Source: Hydrogenophaga crassostreae (lineage in GTDB: Bacteria; Pseudomonadota; Gammaproteobacteria; Burkholderiales; Burkholderiaceae_C). From it: a stretch of DNA of 64,000 nt. Shown here in pieces: positions 27,869 to 37,679 of this stretch. The first letter of the stretch is position 1. Every line of letters starts with the position of its first letter. The stretch spans positions 4,639,501-4,703,500 of the forward strand of contig NZ_CP017476.1 of NCBI RefSeq assembly GCF_001761385.1, written 5' to 3'. A program made the position numbers and the translations under genes. The notes under the pieces were generated by a model. That model did no database searches. It was given only the letters and a program-made list of their open reading frames with translations, and was not told the DNA's origin.

Positions 27869-29206
27869 TCACGCCCTGGGAACGTCTTGGGCCGTGGGCG
27901 CCACGCGTCGCGCCATCAGCTCGAACTTGAACAAGCGGCATTCAATCGGCCCGTTCCACAGTGGCACGCGGCGCGACTCCTTGAAGCGCATCTTGCCCGG
28001 CAGCTTGAGGTCGGGTGTGAGCAACCAGGCGCTCCAGCCAGCGTAATGGCTCTTCCAATGGGCGGCAAGCTGGTTAAAGAAGTCAGAGCCATCGCCACCG
28101 TCGTCCATTTGGGCGCTCTCGCGACCCAGACGCGGCGCTTCGTCCTGACCTCGTCCGTGCCTTGGTGCGGCGGCCCGCTCCGAACGCGCGCTGGCGCGTT
28201 CGCCAGCGTTCTGACCGGCCACACCTGCCGCAGCAATTCGCTCGCCGTAGGGCGGGTTGAGCAACATCACGCCGGGCTTTTCACTCGGCGGCAAGCGTTG
28301 CAGCGCATCACCGCCGCGCAGGTCGATGGCGTGGGCCACGCCGGCGCGCTCAGCGTTGCGCTGCGCAAAATCGACCATTCGGAAAGACACATCGCTGCCA
28401 AACACGATAGGGGCATGGCCTTCAGGCCATTCGCGCTCATCCTGGAACGCCTGCTCTTTGATGGCTTGCCACACGTGGTCCTGGAAGGGCAGCATCTTCT
28501 CGAAGGCGAAGCGACGCAATAGGCCTGGTGCAATGTTGAGCGCGATTTGCGCCGCTTCGATCAGCACTGTGCCACTGCCGCAGCAGGGGTCATACAGCGG
28601 TGCGATCTCATCGAGCGGCTGGTCGGCGCAATCGCCCCAACCCGTGGCGGCAATCATTGCAGCGGCCAGCGTTTCTTTCAGCGGCGCATCGCCCTTGTCT
28701 TCACGCCACCCGCGTTTGAACAACGGTTCGCCCGAGGTGTCAATGTAGATCGTGAGTTCGTCGGTGGTGAGGTGGGCGTAAATGCGAATGTCAGGCCAGG
28801 TGGTGTTCACGCTTGGACGCTCACCGCGCTTGTTGCGAAATCGGTCGCAAATGGCGTCTTTGATCTTGAGCGCAGCAAAATTGAGACTGGTCAGCGGGCT
28901 GTGTTGCGCAGTGATTTCAACCTTGATCGTTTCCTGCGGCGTGAACCAGATTTCCCAGGCGATTTCGCCGGCAGCGTTGTACAGGTCTTGCTCGCTGCGA
29001 TAGGGACCATGCCAGAGCTGCACCAACACCCGCTGGGTCAATCGGCTGTGCAGGTTCAGGCGCATGGCATCTCGCCAGGAAGCCTGAACACCCACGCCGC
29101 CACGGGCCTTGAAAGCCAACGGTTCGTTGGTGATGCGCTGCACCTCATCGGCGAGGAGATCCTCAACACCTGCGGCGCAGGGCAAAAAGAGTTTGAGTTG
29201 GTTCAT
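27869..29206 (-). CDS. rlmL: THUMP-domain 23S rRNA methyltransferase (RlmL-like)
   Basis: Class I SAM methyltransferase for rRNA guanine N2. The 445 residues have an N-terminal THUMP/FLD part, DPCCGSGTVLIEAA at 207-220 for SAM binding and the catalytic LLNPPYGERI (NPPY 317-320). It corresponds to the N-terminal half of E. coli RlmKL, without the RlmK half. A low-complexity basic segment of about 45 residues after GERI is not usual and may be a linker. Its 3' neighbour is the PIN gene. Confidence 0.9.
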   Translation of the reverse strand: MNQLKLFLPCAAGVEDLLADEVQRITNEPLAFKARGGVGVQASWRDAMRLNLHSRLTQRVLVQLWHGPYRSEQDLYNAAGEIAWEIWFTPQETIKVEITAQHSPLTSLNFAALKIKDAICDRFRNKRGERPSVNTTWPDIRIYAHLTTDELTIYIDTSGEPLFKRGWREDKGDAPLKETLAAAMIAATGWGDCADQPLDEIAPLYDPCCGSGTVLIEAAQIALNIAPGLLRRFAFEKMLPFQDHVWQAIKEQAFQDEREWPEGHAPIVFGSDVSFRMVDFAQRNAERAGVAHAIDLRGGDALQRLPPSEKPGVMLLNPPYGERIAAAGVAGQNAGERASARSERAAAPRHGRGQDEAPRLGRESAQMDDGGDGSDFFNQLAAHWKSHYAGWSAWLLTPDLKLPGKMRFKESRRVPLWNGPIECRLFKFELMARRVAPTAQDVPRA

Positions 29207-29357
29207 AAATACCTTTGATTCGATGCCTTTGACCTTTGAGCATCGGGCTTTGGCTCAGGGGGAAATGCCTTAACCCAGCGCACGCCGTGGAACTGGCATT
29301 GCCAGGCCACTGGCGTGGCTCCCCCTTCAGGGGAAAGGCGCAAAGCGGCACAGGGAG

Positions 29358-30998
29358 CTACAAGGTCTTCCGCAAATTGGCCGGCGCAATGCGCAAGGCT
29401 TCCCGGTATTTGGCCACAGTGCGGCGAGCGCATTCAATACCCTGTTCTTTCAGCAGGTCAGACAGCTGGTTGTCTGACAACGGCTTCTTCGGCTCTTCTG
29501 CCGCGATGAGCTGCTTGAGCAGGGCCCGAACGGCCGTGCTCGACGCATTGCCGCCCGCCTCGGTGCCCAGCGACGAACCGAAAAAATACTTGAGCTCGAA
29601 GGTTCCAAATGGCGTGGCCATGTATTTGGCGGTGGTCACGCGGCTGATGGTCGACTCATGCAAGCCCAGTTCATCTGCAATCTCGCGCAAAACCAGCGGC
29701 CGCATGGCCAGTTCGCCATGGGTGAAGAAGTTGCGTTGACGCTCCACAATGGCCGTCGAGACGCGCAGGATGGTGTCAAACCGCTGCTGGATATTCTTGA
29801 TGAACCAGCGCGCTTCTTGCAAGCGCTGCTGCATGGCCGCGTGGCCCGCCGCACCACCACCGTCTTTGCCGCCCCGGTTTTGACGCATGGCGTTGGCATA
29901 CACATCGTGGACGCGCAAGCGTGGCATCACCTCGGCATTGAGGTGCACCTTGAAGCCGCGACCTGCATGCGTCACGATCACGTCGGGCACCACCACATTG
30001 CGCTCCACATCGACAAACTGCCGACCCGGCTTGGGCTCCAGACCGGCAATCAAGCCGAGGGCTGCGCGAACGGTTTGATCGTCAAGCCCACACTGGGCAC
30101 ACAGGCGCTTCACATCGCGTTTGGCAATCAGTTCCAGCGGCTGGCCGCAGATCACAAGCGCGGCACGCGCCTCCGGGCTGTTGCGCAGCTCTTCGATCTG
30201 CAGGCGCAAACATTCGCCCAGATCCCGTGCACCGACACCCGTGGGCTCCATGTTGTGCAGCCAGCCTATCGCCGTGCGCAATTGCTCCTCGGCTTGTTCA
30301 ATGGCCTCTATGCCTGGTGAAAGAGCATCACGCCCATGCAGCAAGCGCCAAAAAGCCAAAGCCAGTTCGGTCCAGTCGTCGACCAGATAGCCATCGTCGT
30401 TCAGCGATTCGATCAGGAAATAGAGCGCAGCCTGATCGGTCTCACTCAACCGCAGGCACCGCGCCTGTTCGTGCAAATGGTCCTGCAGGCTGACCGGGCA
30501 CTGAGCCAGTTCGGCTGCGGTCGCGGTGTCATCGTCGCCACCTGTGCTGTTGTTGTTGCGTGCAGGTGCGTCACCGCCCCATTCGCCATCATCGGGCGCC
30601 ATCTCAACCGAGCCATCACCATCCCAACTCTCTTCCAGCTTGGCTTCACCATCGATCCGGCTCTCCAGCGTTTCGGCGCTGCCCGAGTCGTTGCTGGCAC
30701 TGCTTGTCAGGCTGGGTTGCAAGCCTTCTTGCGGCGTCAGGTCAACATCGGTCTCCGCCACCGAGGCGACTTCGGCAATCTGCTCTGAGGCACTGACCTG
30801 AGCATCCCCTTGATCGAGGCCAAATTCTTCGCGCTCAGCGCGCTCTTCTTCACGATCAAGAAATGGGTTCTCGTCGAGCATTTGCTCAACTTCCTGCGCC
30901 ATCTCAAGGGTAGAGAGCTGCAGCAGACGGATCGATTGCTGCAGCTGAGGCGTCAAGGCCAGATGCTGTGAGACGCGCAGCGACAGGCCTTGCTTCAC
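29358..30998 (-). CDS. rpoN: RNA polymerase sigma-54 factor
   Basis: Directs polymerase to -24/-12 promoters used for nitrogen, flagellar and other genes, with enhancer-binding ATPases. The 546 residues comprise the Gln/Leu-rich region I (LSLRVSQHLALTPQLQQSI), an acidic region II (about 60-190), the core-binding region and the C-terminal RpoN box ARRTVAKYRE near 524-533. The start is a GTG at 30998, with no upstream ATG in frame. It follows lptB by 57 nt, the usual proteobacterial order. Confidence 0.97.
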   Translation of the reverse strand: MKQGLSLRVSQHLALTPQLQQSIRLLQLSTLEMAQEVEQMLDENPFLDREEERAEREEFGLDQGDAQVSASEQIAEVASVAETDVDLTPQEGLQPSLTSSASNDSGSAETLESRIDGEAKLEESWDGDGSVEMAPDDGEWGGDAPARNNNSTGGDDDTATAAELAQCPVSLQDHLHEQARCLRLSETDQAALYFLIESLNDDGYLVDDWTELALAFWRLLHGRDALSPGIEAIEQAEEQLRTAIGWLHNMEPTGVGARDLGECLRLQIEELRNSPEARAALVICGQPLELIAKRDVKRLCAQCGLDDQTVRAALGLIAGLEPKPGRQFVDVERNVVVPDVIVTHAGRGFKVHLNAEVMPRLRVHDVYANAMRQNRGGKDGGGAAGHAAMQQRLQEARWFIKNIQQRFDTILRVSTAIVERQRNFFTHGELAMRPLVLREIADELGLHESTISRVTTAKYMATPFGTFELKYFFGSSLGTEAGGNASSTAVRALLKQLIAAEEPKKPLSDNQLSDLLKEQGIECARRTVAKYREALRIAPANLRKTL

Positions 30999-31055
30999 TG
31001 GCCCAGCCCTTTCATGGAGTCATCGTATCTGACTCGAATCACCGCGGACATGCCG

Positions 31056-31847
31056 TCACATTCGGAAGTTTTCGCCGAGGTACACCCGACGCACTTCCGC
31101 GTTTTCTACGATTTCCGCTGTGGTGCCGCTGGCCAGAACCTGGCCATCACTGATGATGTAGGCATGGTCGCAAATACCGAGTGTTTCGCGCACGTTGTGG
31201 TCTGTGATCAGCACGCCAATGCCGCGCGACTTCAGGAATCCGATGATGTGTTGAATCTCCAGCACCGCAATGGGGTCGATACCGGCAAATGGCTCATCGA
31301 GCAAGATGAAGCGCGGGCGCGTGGCCAGGGCGCGGGCGATTTCCACACGCCGGCGCTCGCCACCCGACAACGAAGGTGCGGGTGAATCACGCAGATGATC
31401 CACGCGAAGGTCTTTGAGCAATTCGGTCAGGCGCCGTTCAATTTCGGGCTCGTTCAATGCGCGACCGTTTTCATCGCGCTGCAGCTCCAGCACCGCCCGC
31501 ACGTTTTCCGCCACACTCAAACGGCGAAAAATCGAGGCCTCTTGAGGCAAATAGCCCAGGCCCAGGCGCGCACGGCGGTGAATGGGCAGCTCTTCGATGC
31601 GCGCGTCATCGAGCAAGATTTCGCCGCCGTCGGCCCGCAACAAGCCCACGATCATGTAGAAGGATGTCGTTTTGCCAGCGCCGTTGGGGCCGAGCAGTCC
31701 AACCACCTCACCCTTGTCAACGGTGAGAGACACGTCTTTCACGACTTTGCGGGTGCCATAGGCCTTTTTCAGGCCTTTGACTTCCAGGCGGCTGCGCACC
31801 GCCATCGGCTCAAGCGGAACAGCACTGACCTCAGGGGCCGCGCTCAC
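31056..31847 (-). CDS. lptB: LPS export ABC transporter ATP-binding protein
   Basis: Cytosolic ATPase that powers LPS extraction by LptFGC. The 263 residues have Walker [10 protein letters not shown], the signature [15 protein letters not shown], Walker [16 protein letters not shown] and the switch His in [10 protein letters not shown]. The GTG start overlaps the lptA stop by 4 nt (GTGA), giving translational coupling. An N-terminal lead of about 20 residues is specific to this protein. Confidence 0.97.
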   Translation of the reverse strand: MSAAPEVSAVPLEPMAVRSRLEVKGLKKAYGTRKVVKDVSLTVDKGEVVGLLGPNGAGKTTSFYMIVGLLRADGGEILLDDARIEELPIHRRARLGLGYLPQEASIFRRLSVAENVRAVLELQRDENGRALNEPEIERRLTELLKDLRVDHLRDSPAPSLSGGERRRVEIARALATRPRFILLDEPFAGIDPIAVLEIQHIIGFLKSRGIGVLITDHNVRETLGICDHAYIISDGQVLASGTTAEIVENAEVRRVYLGENFRM

Positions 31848-32482
31848 TTACGCTGCTCGCCAATCTTGCCACTGGGACGGAGTTTCGCGCCGTCGGTCGA
31901 TGGCGCAGGGGCCGCTTCGTCTTTCGGAATGGGCGTGAGCATGGCCCGCACACGACCAGATGGATTGGTGACCGAAGCGTTGTTCGGCCCACCTTTCACA
32001 CTGAACACCTCGGTCAGGCTGTTGTAAACGATCTGGTTGCCCTCGTTTATGTCGTTGAGCTGGGTTCCGCGGTAGCGCCGCAGCGTGGCGTTGCCATTCA
32101 ACACCACGGTTTGGGTCTCGCTGTTGTAGACCACCTGAACGCCCTCGCCTTCCACCCACTCATCGACGCCTTCGCGCTTCTGGCGGAAAAAGCCAGGCGC
32201 CTTGTCGGTGCCATCCAGTTCGCCGAACTGGTTGCCTTTGGCATCCTGGCGGATCTTGATCACGCTACCGCGCATGATGATGGTTCCCTTGGTGACCAAC
32301 ACGTTGCCAGAGAACACGCTGGTTTGCGTTTTGTCGTCGTAGCGCAGCGAGTCCGCCTCGATGTTCATCGGCTTGTCTTTGTCAGCCAACTCAGCATGTG
32401 CGGCTGCCGCTACCAGCAACATTCCAGAGAGGGCAACAGCCAAACGGCTGCGCCGGACAAAAGCGGTGGTTTGATGGGGCAT
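31844..32482 (-). CDS. lptA: LPS transport periplasmic protein LptA
   Basis: Periplasmic bridge protein that carries LPS from inner to outer membrane. It has 212 residues with a signal peptide ending near AAAHA, then the OstA/LptA beta-jellyroll [23 protein letters not shown], quoted here only by [10 protein letters not shown] and [12 protein letters not shown], and [14 protein letters not shown]. The C-terminal 40 residues are Pro/Ala-rich. The ATG nine codons into the open frame is chosen because it leaves a normal signal peptide. No lptC or kdsC lies upstream in this window. Confidence 0.93.
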   Translation of the reverse strand: MPHQTTAFVRRSRLAVALSGMLLVAAAAHAELADKDKPMNIEADSLRYDDKTQTSVFSGNVLVTKGTIIMRGSVIKIRQDAKGNQFGELDGTDKAPGFFRQKREGVDEWVEGEGVQVVYNSETQTVVLNGNATLRRYRGTQLNDINEGNQIVYNSLTEVFSVKGGPNNASVTNPSGRVRAMLTPIPKDEAAPAPSTDGAKLRPSGKIGEQRK

Positions 32483-32624
32483 GGTGTTCTTAGGGCACAA
32501 ATCTTGCATTCGCTTTCATTGTACCGGGGCAGGGCCAAAAAGCCGCATGTCCGGCGAGAGAAGGTCTCTAGCGAACGGAGAAATGGCCCAGACATCCGGG
32601 CCATGACATGTTGAGGCGAGGTCG

Positions 32625-33260
32625 TCAGCCTTTGCGCACCTGTGCGATCAGCGAGTCAGCGATCACCAGCGTCTTTGGGCCCTGTCCACCAACATAGAAC
32701 CGCCCGGCAACGCCCAGGGCGGGTGTGCCTTCGACCTGATAGGCATCTTGCAGCTGCGTCGCTGCGGCAGACATCTTGATTGCTGTGCCGTTAAAGAAGG
32801 AGAGGAATTGCTCGCGGTCAACGCCCTGTTTTTCGACCCAGGCAGTGATGGCCTCGGGTGTCACCAGTTTCTGGTTTTCTTCATGAAAAGCGTGGAATAC
32901 CTTCGCATGCAGCTTGTCGACCAAGTCCATGGATTCCAGCGCAAAGTACAGGCGCTGCATAGGCTGAAAAGCCGGGCTGAAAGCCACGGGGTTGCGGCGC
33001 ACCTTGACATCGCCGGCCAACTTGGCGATCCACCCCTCAAGCAGTGGCTCAAATCGGTAGCAGTGTATGCAGGAGTAGGCAAAAAACTCCACCACTTCAA
33101 TCTGCCCGGCCGCTGCAGCCACGGAAGCTGGCTTGGCGAGTCGCTGGTAGTCGGTGCCTTCTTTGAATCCGATGCGCTGCGCCCATGCAGGGGTCAACGC
33201 CGATGCCGATGCCAAAGCACCAGCGGTCATCAGTGAACGGGAAAAATCTCTACGTTGCAT
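32625..33260 (-). CDS. dsbA: Thiol:disulfide interchange protein DsbA
   Basis: Periplasmic oxidase that makes disulfide bonds in exported proteins. The 211 residues have a signal peptide MQRRDFSRSLMTAGALASAS (with an RR that could suit Tat), the active site YSCIHCYRF (Cys64, Cys67) and the cis-Pro block VEGTPALGV. The CIHC dipeptide is unlike the CPHC of E. coli. The SPOR gene and argS lie upstream on the same strand, the usual arrangement in Burkholderiales. Confidence 0.94.
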   Translation of the reverse strand: MQRRDFSRSLMTAGALASASALTPAWAQRIGFKEGTDYQRLAKPASVAAAAGQIEVVEFFAYSCIHCYRFEPLLEGWIAKLAGDVKVRRNPVAFSPAFQPMQRLYFALESMDLVDKLHAKVFHAFHEENQKLVTPEAITAWVEKQGVDREQFLSFFNGTAIKMSAAATQLQDAYQVEGTPALGVAGRFYVGGQGPKTLVIADSLIAQVRKG

Positions 33261-33375
33261 AAAACAAGCTCCTGTGTCAGACCTGCTTGGGCCATTGTGG
33301 CAAACGAAAGTTCCGCGGTGGTTCGATCGGATTGAGCCATCAAGGTGGCCCATCTGGGCAAACCGCCGCCAGCTA

Positions 33376-34071
33376 TCACCGCTCTACGCGAACCAGCGCG
33401 GCGTCAATGCCGCCCTTCATCAGTTGGTCGCGGGTCGCCTCGGCCATGGGGCGCTGATTGAAAGGTCCCAGGCGCACACGGTACACCGTGCGGCCGGACT
33501 GTTCGCGCTCGGTGACTTGTGAGGCCATGCCCATCAACGCCACCTTGGCGCGCTGGGCGTTGGCATCGTCGGCCGAGCTAAAAGCACCGGCCTGAACAAA
33601 GAAAGTAAAGGGCTGAGCCTGGGTTGTAGCGGGCGCTGCGGCTGGAGCCGGAACTGGGGCGGGCACAGCAACGACATCCGGCACAACCGGCACCGGAGCG
33701 GCGGGCGCGTCGTCATCCAGCTTGGAACGCACCAGATCCCCCAAGGGATCGGAGGCCGCAGCGCCCTCCTCCGACGGACCCGGATCCAAGAGCGTTGGGC
33801 CGGCACCGGCCTGGCCACTGGTGGTGGGGTCAGGCAGAGGTTCTTGCGACCCGACCAGACCCGCGTTGGGGTTCCAGCCTTTGTTGTGTTCGGCTTCAGC
33901 CGCATCTTGGCCAGGCTTGCGCGTGACGCCTCGATCGACAAAAGGCACGGGCACATTGCTCACATACACAGCCACGGCCAGCGCCGCTGCCAAGCCGATC
34001 AGGATGCCGATCACCAGGCCGGCCAAGGTGCCGCCCAACTGGGCGCGGGCCTTTAATTGAAGAGAATTCAT
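33376..34071 (-). CDS. SPOR-domain membrane protein
   Basis: 231 residues with an N-terminal transmembrane helix (GTLAGLVIGILIGLAAALAV), a Pro/Ala-rich periplasmic linker of about 110 residues and a C-terminal SPOR domain with TFFVQAGAFSSADDANAQ and YRVRLGPFNQR. SPOR domains bind septal peptidoglycan with stripped stem peptides, as in FtsN. The start may instead be a GTG at 34089 that overlaps the argS stop by 4 nt; 34071 is the first ATG. It lies between argS and dsbA. Confidence 0.88.
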   Translation of the reverse strand: MNSLQLKARAQLGGTLAGLVIGILIGLAAALAVAVYVSNVPVPFVDRGVTRKPGQDAAEAEHNKGWNPNAGLVGSQEPLPDPTTSGQAGAGPTLLDPGPSEEGAAASDPLGDLVRSKLDDDAPAAPVPVVPDVVAVPAPVPAPAAAPATTQAQPFTFFVQAGAFSSADDANAQRAKVALMGMASQVTEREQSGRTVYRVRLGPFNQRPMAEATRDQLMKGGIDAALVRVER

Positions 34072-34085
34072 ATTTTTTCGGGGTT

Positions 34086-35771
34086 TCACATCTTCACTGG
34101 AGCGCTCACGCCCAGCACAGCCAGCCCATTGTGCAACACCTGAGCGGTGGCCGCGACCAGCGCCAACCGGGCGTTTTTCACGTTTTCGTCGTCCACCAGG
34201 ATGCGCTCGGCGTCGTAGTAGCTGTGGTACGCGGCGGCAAGCTCGCGCAAATAGAAGGTCACATCGTGCGGCGCAAAGTCGCGCGCGGCGTCGCTCAACA
34301 TCGCCGGGTATTTCGCCAGCAGCAGGAAAAGCGCCTGCGCGGGGGCGCTTTCCAGCGCCGACAGGTCAACCGCTTTGAGAATGGCGCGGTCGCCGCCCCA
34401 AGCCGCCAGCACCGAGCAGATGCGCGCATGGGCGTATTGCACGTAGTACACCGGGTTGTCGTTGTTCTTCTGCACCGCGAGATCGACATCAAACGTGTAC
34501 TGGGTGTCGGGCTTGCGGCTGAGCAGGAAGAAACGCACCGCGTCTTTGCTGGTCCATTCGATCAGGTCGCGCAGCGTCACGTAGCTGCCTGCGCGCTTGC
34601 TGATCTTGACCTCTTCTCCACCCTTGACCACGCGCACCATGGTGTGCAACACGTAATCGGGATAGCCCTCGGGGATGCCCACATTGGCCGCCTGCAAGCC
34701 GGCGCGCACCCGGGCGATCGTGCCGTGGTGGTCGGTGCCCTGGATGTTGATGACCTTGGTGAAGCCGCGCTCCCATTTGGCGATGTGGTACGCCACATCG
34801 GGCACGAAATAGGTGAACGAGCCGTCGGTCTTGCGCATGACGCGGTCTTTGTCGTCGCCGTAGTCGGTCGACTTGAGCCACAACGCACCATCCTGCTCGT
34901 AGGTCTTGCCGGCCTCGATCAGCTTCTTGACGGTGTTTTCCACCCGCCCGCTGGTGTAGAGGCTGGACTCCAGGTAATAGTGATCGAACTTGACCGCAAA
35001 GGCCTGCAAATCCAGATCCTGCTCATGGCGCAAATAGGCCACGGCAAACTGGCGCATGCCGTCGAGATCGTTGATGTCGCCGCTGGCCGTGAACGAGCGG
35101 TCATCCGCCTCGACCGTTTTTTTGGCCAGGAAGTCGTTGGCGATGTCCTGGATGTAGTCGCCGTTGTAGGCGGCGGCGTTTTCGCCGCTCGGCCATTCGG
35201 CGTCGCCGGGCTTGAAGCCCTGGGCGCGCAAATGGGTCGAGGTGGCCAGGGTGCCGATCTGCACGCCCGCGTCGTTGTAATAGAACTCGCGGTGCACATC
35301 CCAGCCCTGGGTGGCATACAGGCTGCAAATCGCGTCGCCGAGAGCAGCCTGGCGACCGTGACCCACATGCAGCGGGCCGGTCGGGTTGGCCGATACAAAC
35401 TCGACCATCATGCGCTGGCCGTTGCTCGGTGTGAAGCCGAAACGATCGCCCGCCTCCAGCACTTCTTTCACGATCTGCTGCTTGGCTTCGGGCTTGAGGC
35501 GGATGTTGATGAAGCCGGGACCGGCGATGTCGATTTCAGACACCCATTGCTGGTACACCGGTTGCGCCAGCAGCGCCTCGCGCAGCTGCTCACCCACCTG
35601 GCGCGGGTTGAGCTTCAGGGGTTTGGCCAGTTGCATGGCCGCAGTAACAGCGAAATCGCCATGGGCCGCCACTTTGGGGGATTCGAAGGCAGCCTTGGCG
35701 CCCGCACCGGCCGACACCGACTCCAGCGCGGTGGCCAGGCCGGTCAGCAATTCTTGTTTGATCTTGAGCAT
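34086..35771 (-). CDS. argS: Arginyl-tRNA synthetase
   Basis: Class I synthetase that charges tRNA-Arg. At 561 residues it is close to the usual length. The HIGH-like motif [16 protein letters not shown] is at about 131-146 and the KMSKS-like block is [20 protein letters not shown] is a known relaxed version in ArgRS. The C-terminal DALR anticodon-binding domain is complete, ending [12 protein letters not shown]. It converges with nothing and precedes the SPOR gene. Confidence 0.97.
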   Translation of the reverse strand: MLKIKQELLTGLATALESVSAGAGAKAAFESPKVAAHGDFAVTAAMQLAKPLKLNPRQVGEQLREALLAQPVYQQWVSEIDIAGPGFINIRLKPEAKQQIVKEVLEAGDRFGFTPSNGQRMMVEFVSANPTGPLHVGHGRQAALGDAICSLYATQGWDVHREFYYNDAGVQIGTLATSTHLRAQGFKPGDAEWPSGENAAAYNGDYIQDIANDFLAKKTVEADDRSFTASGDINDLDGMRQFAVAYLRHEQDLDLQAFAVKFDHYYLESSLYTSGRVENTVKKLIEAGKTYEQDGALWLKSTDYGDDKDRVMRKTDGSFTYFVPDVAYHIAKWERGFTKVINIQGTDHHGTIARVRAGLQAANVGIPEGYPDYVLHTMVRVVKGGEEVKISKRAGSYVTLRDLIEWTSKDAVRFFLLSRKPDTQYTFDVDLAVQKNNDNPVYYVQYAHARICSVLAAWGGDRAILKAVDLSALESAPAQALFLLLAKYPAMLSDAARDFAPHDVTFYLRELAAAYHSYYDAERILVDDENVKNARLALVAATAQVLHNGLAVLGVSAPVKM

Positions 35772-35783
35772 AGGGGTGGGATT

Positions 35784-36713
35784 TTAGGGTGCAGACGGTT
35801 CAAGGCCTTGCGCTTCGCCCGAGACCCAGCGCGCCCAGTGGTCGATACAGGCCCTGACTTTGGGCAGTCGGTGGCGTTCGGGCAGCATCACGGCATAGAT
35901 CGGCACCCGGCCGCGATCAAACCAGTCATCCATCACCGACACCAGATCGCCGCGCGCCATCTGATCGCGCGTGAGCAAATCGTTGAGCCTGGCGATGCCA
36001 ACGCCGCGCAAGGCCAGCGTCATCATCAAGGCGGAATTGTCGGTGCGGGTATGGCCTTGGGCGAAATACACCCCTCCCGCCGGGGCATCGCGCCGTGGCG
36101 CCCACGGCCAGCGGTTGACGCTGGGGCTGGCGCTGCTGGTGATCAGCCGGTGGGCCGGCAGGTCATCGGGGTGCCGGGGGGCGCCGAAACGACTCAGGTA
36201 AGCCGGTGAGGCGCAAAGACGCCGCCCATGGTCGCCGATCTGCCGGGCCACCAGATTGTCCAGGTTCGGCGCGCCTGTGCGGATAGCGATGTCCACGCCT
36301 TCGCGCGCCATGTCGCTCATGCGGTCATCGGCAAGTATGTCTACCTGCAACTGCGGGTACGCCTCATACAAAGATGGCAAGCTCGGCGCGATCAGGGTCT
36401 CGGCCAGGACCGAACTCACACTGAGACGCACCCAGCCGCTGGGGCCGTTCTGCTTGTGCCGGAATGCGGCCGCCAGTTCGTCGCGCGTGTCCACCAGTCG
36501 CCTCGCATACTCGGCAAAGGTATCGCCTTCGTCGGTCAGGGAGAGCCCATGGGTGGTGCGGTGCATCAAGCGGGCGCCGCAGCGCGCCTCCAGCCGCGCC
36601 AAGGTGCGCGAGATCTGGCTCACCGGCTGGTTGCGTTCGCGCGCAGCGGCCGACAGGGTGCCAAGCTCGGCCACGCGGAGGAACAGCGCGGCGTCGTCCA
36701 AGTCCAGTTTCAT
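35784..36713 (-). CDS. LysR-family transcriptional regulator
   Basis: About 309 residues. The winged-helix HTH spans LFLRVAELGTLSAAARERN and PVSQISRTLARLEARCGARL near the N-terminus. The effector domain follows from about residue 90 with ADDRMSDMAREGVDIAIRTG. Two ATGs are possible (36722, 36713), the second giving MKLDLDDAALFLRV. Its upstream region has a perfect 6-bp inverted repeat (36732-36748), a likely autoregulatory site. It lies 12 nt from the argS start but is transcribed in the same direction, upstream of argS. Confidence 0.9.
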   Translation of the reverse strand: MKLDLDDAALFLRVAELGTLSAAARERNQPVSQISRTLARLEARCGARLMHRTTHGLSLTDEGDTFAEYARRLVDTRDELAAAFRHKQNGPSGWVRLSVSSVLAETLIAPSLPSLYEAYPQLQVDILADDRMSDMAREGVDIAIRTGAPNLDNLVARQIGDHGRRLCASPAYLSRFGAPRHPDDLPAHRLITSSASPSVNRWPWAPRRDAPAGGVYFAQGHTRTDNSALMMTLALRGVGIARLNDLLTRDQMARGDLVSVMDDWFDRGRVPIYAVMLPERHRLPKVRACIDHWARWVSGEAQGLEPSAP

Positions 36714-36731
36714 GGTTCGCATCGTATCTGC

Positions 36732-36748
36732 TTTGCATTTTTTGCAAA
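36732..36748. promoter_or_regulatory. Inverted repeat, likely LysR operator
   Basis: TTTGCA-N5-TGCAAA with perfect 6-bp arms and an all-T spacer lies 18 bp upstream of the LysR gene start, between it and the small gene at 36825. A T-rich dyad at this distance from a LysR gene is typical of an autoregulatory site. Which genes it controls is inferred. Confidence 0.5.
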
Positions 36749-36824
36749 ACCATTTGGCTTTTCTGGTGGTTTCACCCCATTGGCTTTATCCATAAAGTCA
36801 AAGCACCGACCACTGGAGGCCAGC

Positions 36825-36995
36825 ATGCCACTCAATCCCCACGACTACGCCACCGCACGCCGATACGCCGAGCACCTGCGCCAGGCTGAACAAGACAAAT
36901 TCTGGCGCCGCGCCTATGCAAGCCCTGCCCGCAGCAGCATCCAGCTCTGGGCGACCATGACCCGCCAAACACGGCGTCCGATCACCTGCCCTTGA
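36825..36995 (+). CDS. Small hypothetical protein (56 residues)
   Basis: Begins MPLNPHDYATARRYAEHLR and is rich in Arg, Ala, Tyr and Trp, with a predicted amphipathic helix over residues 8-35 and no signal or membrane span. A strong ribosome site, GGAGG, lies 5 nt before the ATG and is the best evidence that it is a gene. It is divergent from the LysR gene with a shared region that contains the inverted repeat, so it may be that regulator's target. Function unknown. Confidence 0.6.
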   Translation: MPLNPHDYATARRYAEHLRQAEQDKFWRRAYASPARSSIQLWATMTRQTRRPITCP

Positions 36996-37059
36996 AACAC
37001 GCAAGACCGGCGTTCCGCGCAGGATGACAGCGCGCCCGTTTGCCTCTACGCTCCCGGGT

Positions 37060-37551
37060 ATGAAAAATGCCAACGTTTCGGGACGTCGCAGCTGGTTCGG
37101 CCGGATGCTCGCCCTTTCTGCCGTCGCAACCGGCGCCCGCGCAGCCACACCCGCACCCGCACCCAGATTCCCCGCGTTCGGCGACGACGCGCTCCACAAA
37201 ATCGTCTACCAGCTCAACCGGGCCGAGCCCGAGTACCAGGAAGCCATCCTCAACTCCGTCAGCGCCATGCTCAAGAAGTATGTGGACGATGTGGCGATCG
37301 TGGTGGTGGTCTGGGGTCCCGGCATTCACCTGCTGGCCAAAAAACCCCAGCGCCCGGTACCCGAGCTGCACCAGCAGCGGGTGAAAAGCATGGCGCAGGC
37401 CTACGGCGTGAAGTTCATCGCTTGCGGCAACACCATGCACACCGTGGGCTGGGCGCCTGAAGACATGCTGGACATTGCCCAGGTGGAAGAGGTTGGCGCT
37501 GCGGCCGTGATGGAGTTGCAGGAAAGCGGGTACGCCTACCTGGCCTGGTAG
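37060..37551 (+). CDS. Exported DsrE-family protein
   Basis: 163 residues. The N-terminus MKNANVSGRRSWFGRMLALS has an RR motif and a hydrophobic stretch ending ATGARA, compatible with Tat or Sec export. The mature part has KIVYQLNRAEPEYQEAILNS, VVWGPGIHLL and VKFIACGNTM with one cysteine, the DsrE/DsrF fold pattern. Cytosolic DsrE proteins carry sulfur; exported ones are of unclear role. It lies 129 nt before the PsiF-like gene. Confidence 0.82.
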   Translation: MKNANVSGRRSWFGRMLALSAVATGARAATPAPAPRFPAFGDDALHKIVYQLNRAEPEYQEAILNSVSAMLKKYVDDVAIVVVVWGPGIHLLAKKPQRPVPELHQQRVKSMAQAYGVKFIACGNTMHTVGWAPEDMLDIAQVEEVGAAAVMELQESGYAYLAW

Positions 37552-37679
37552 ACCCGCCCGGTTCGGGGACAGGCTCCGACCATCAGCAAGGGTTAAGTTG
37601 ACCGGCGGTAACCTGCGCAAGCCTGTTCCAGGCCAGCCGGCCCAATCCCGGGTTTGACTGCTTTCAGGACATCTCAATC

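Noticed and set aside
34131..36209. 692-codon open frame antisense to argS
   Set aside because: The opposite strand has ArgRS motifs from end to end; the antisense product has no recognisable domain.
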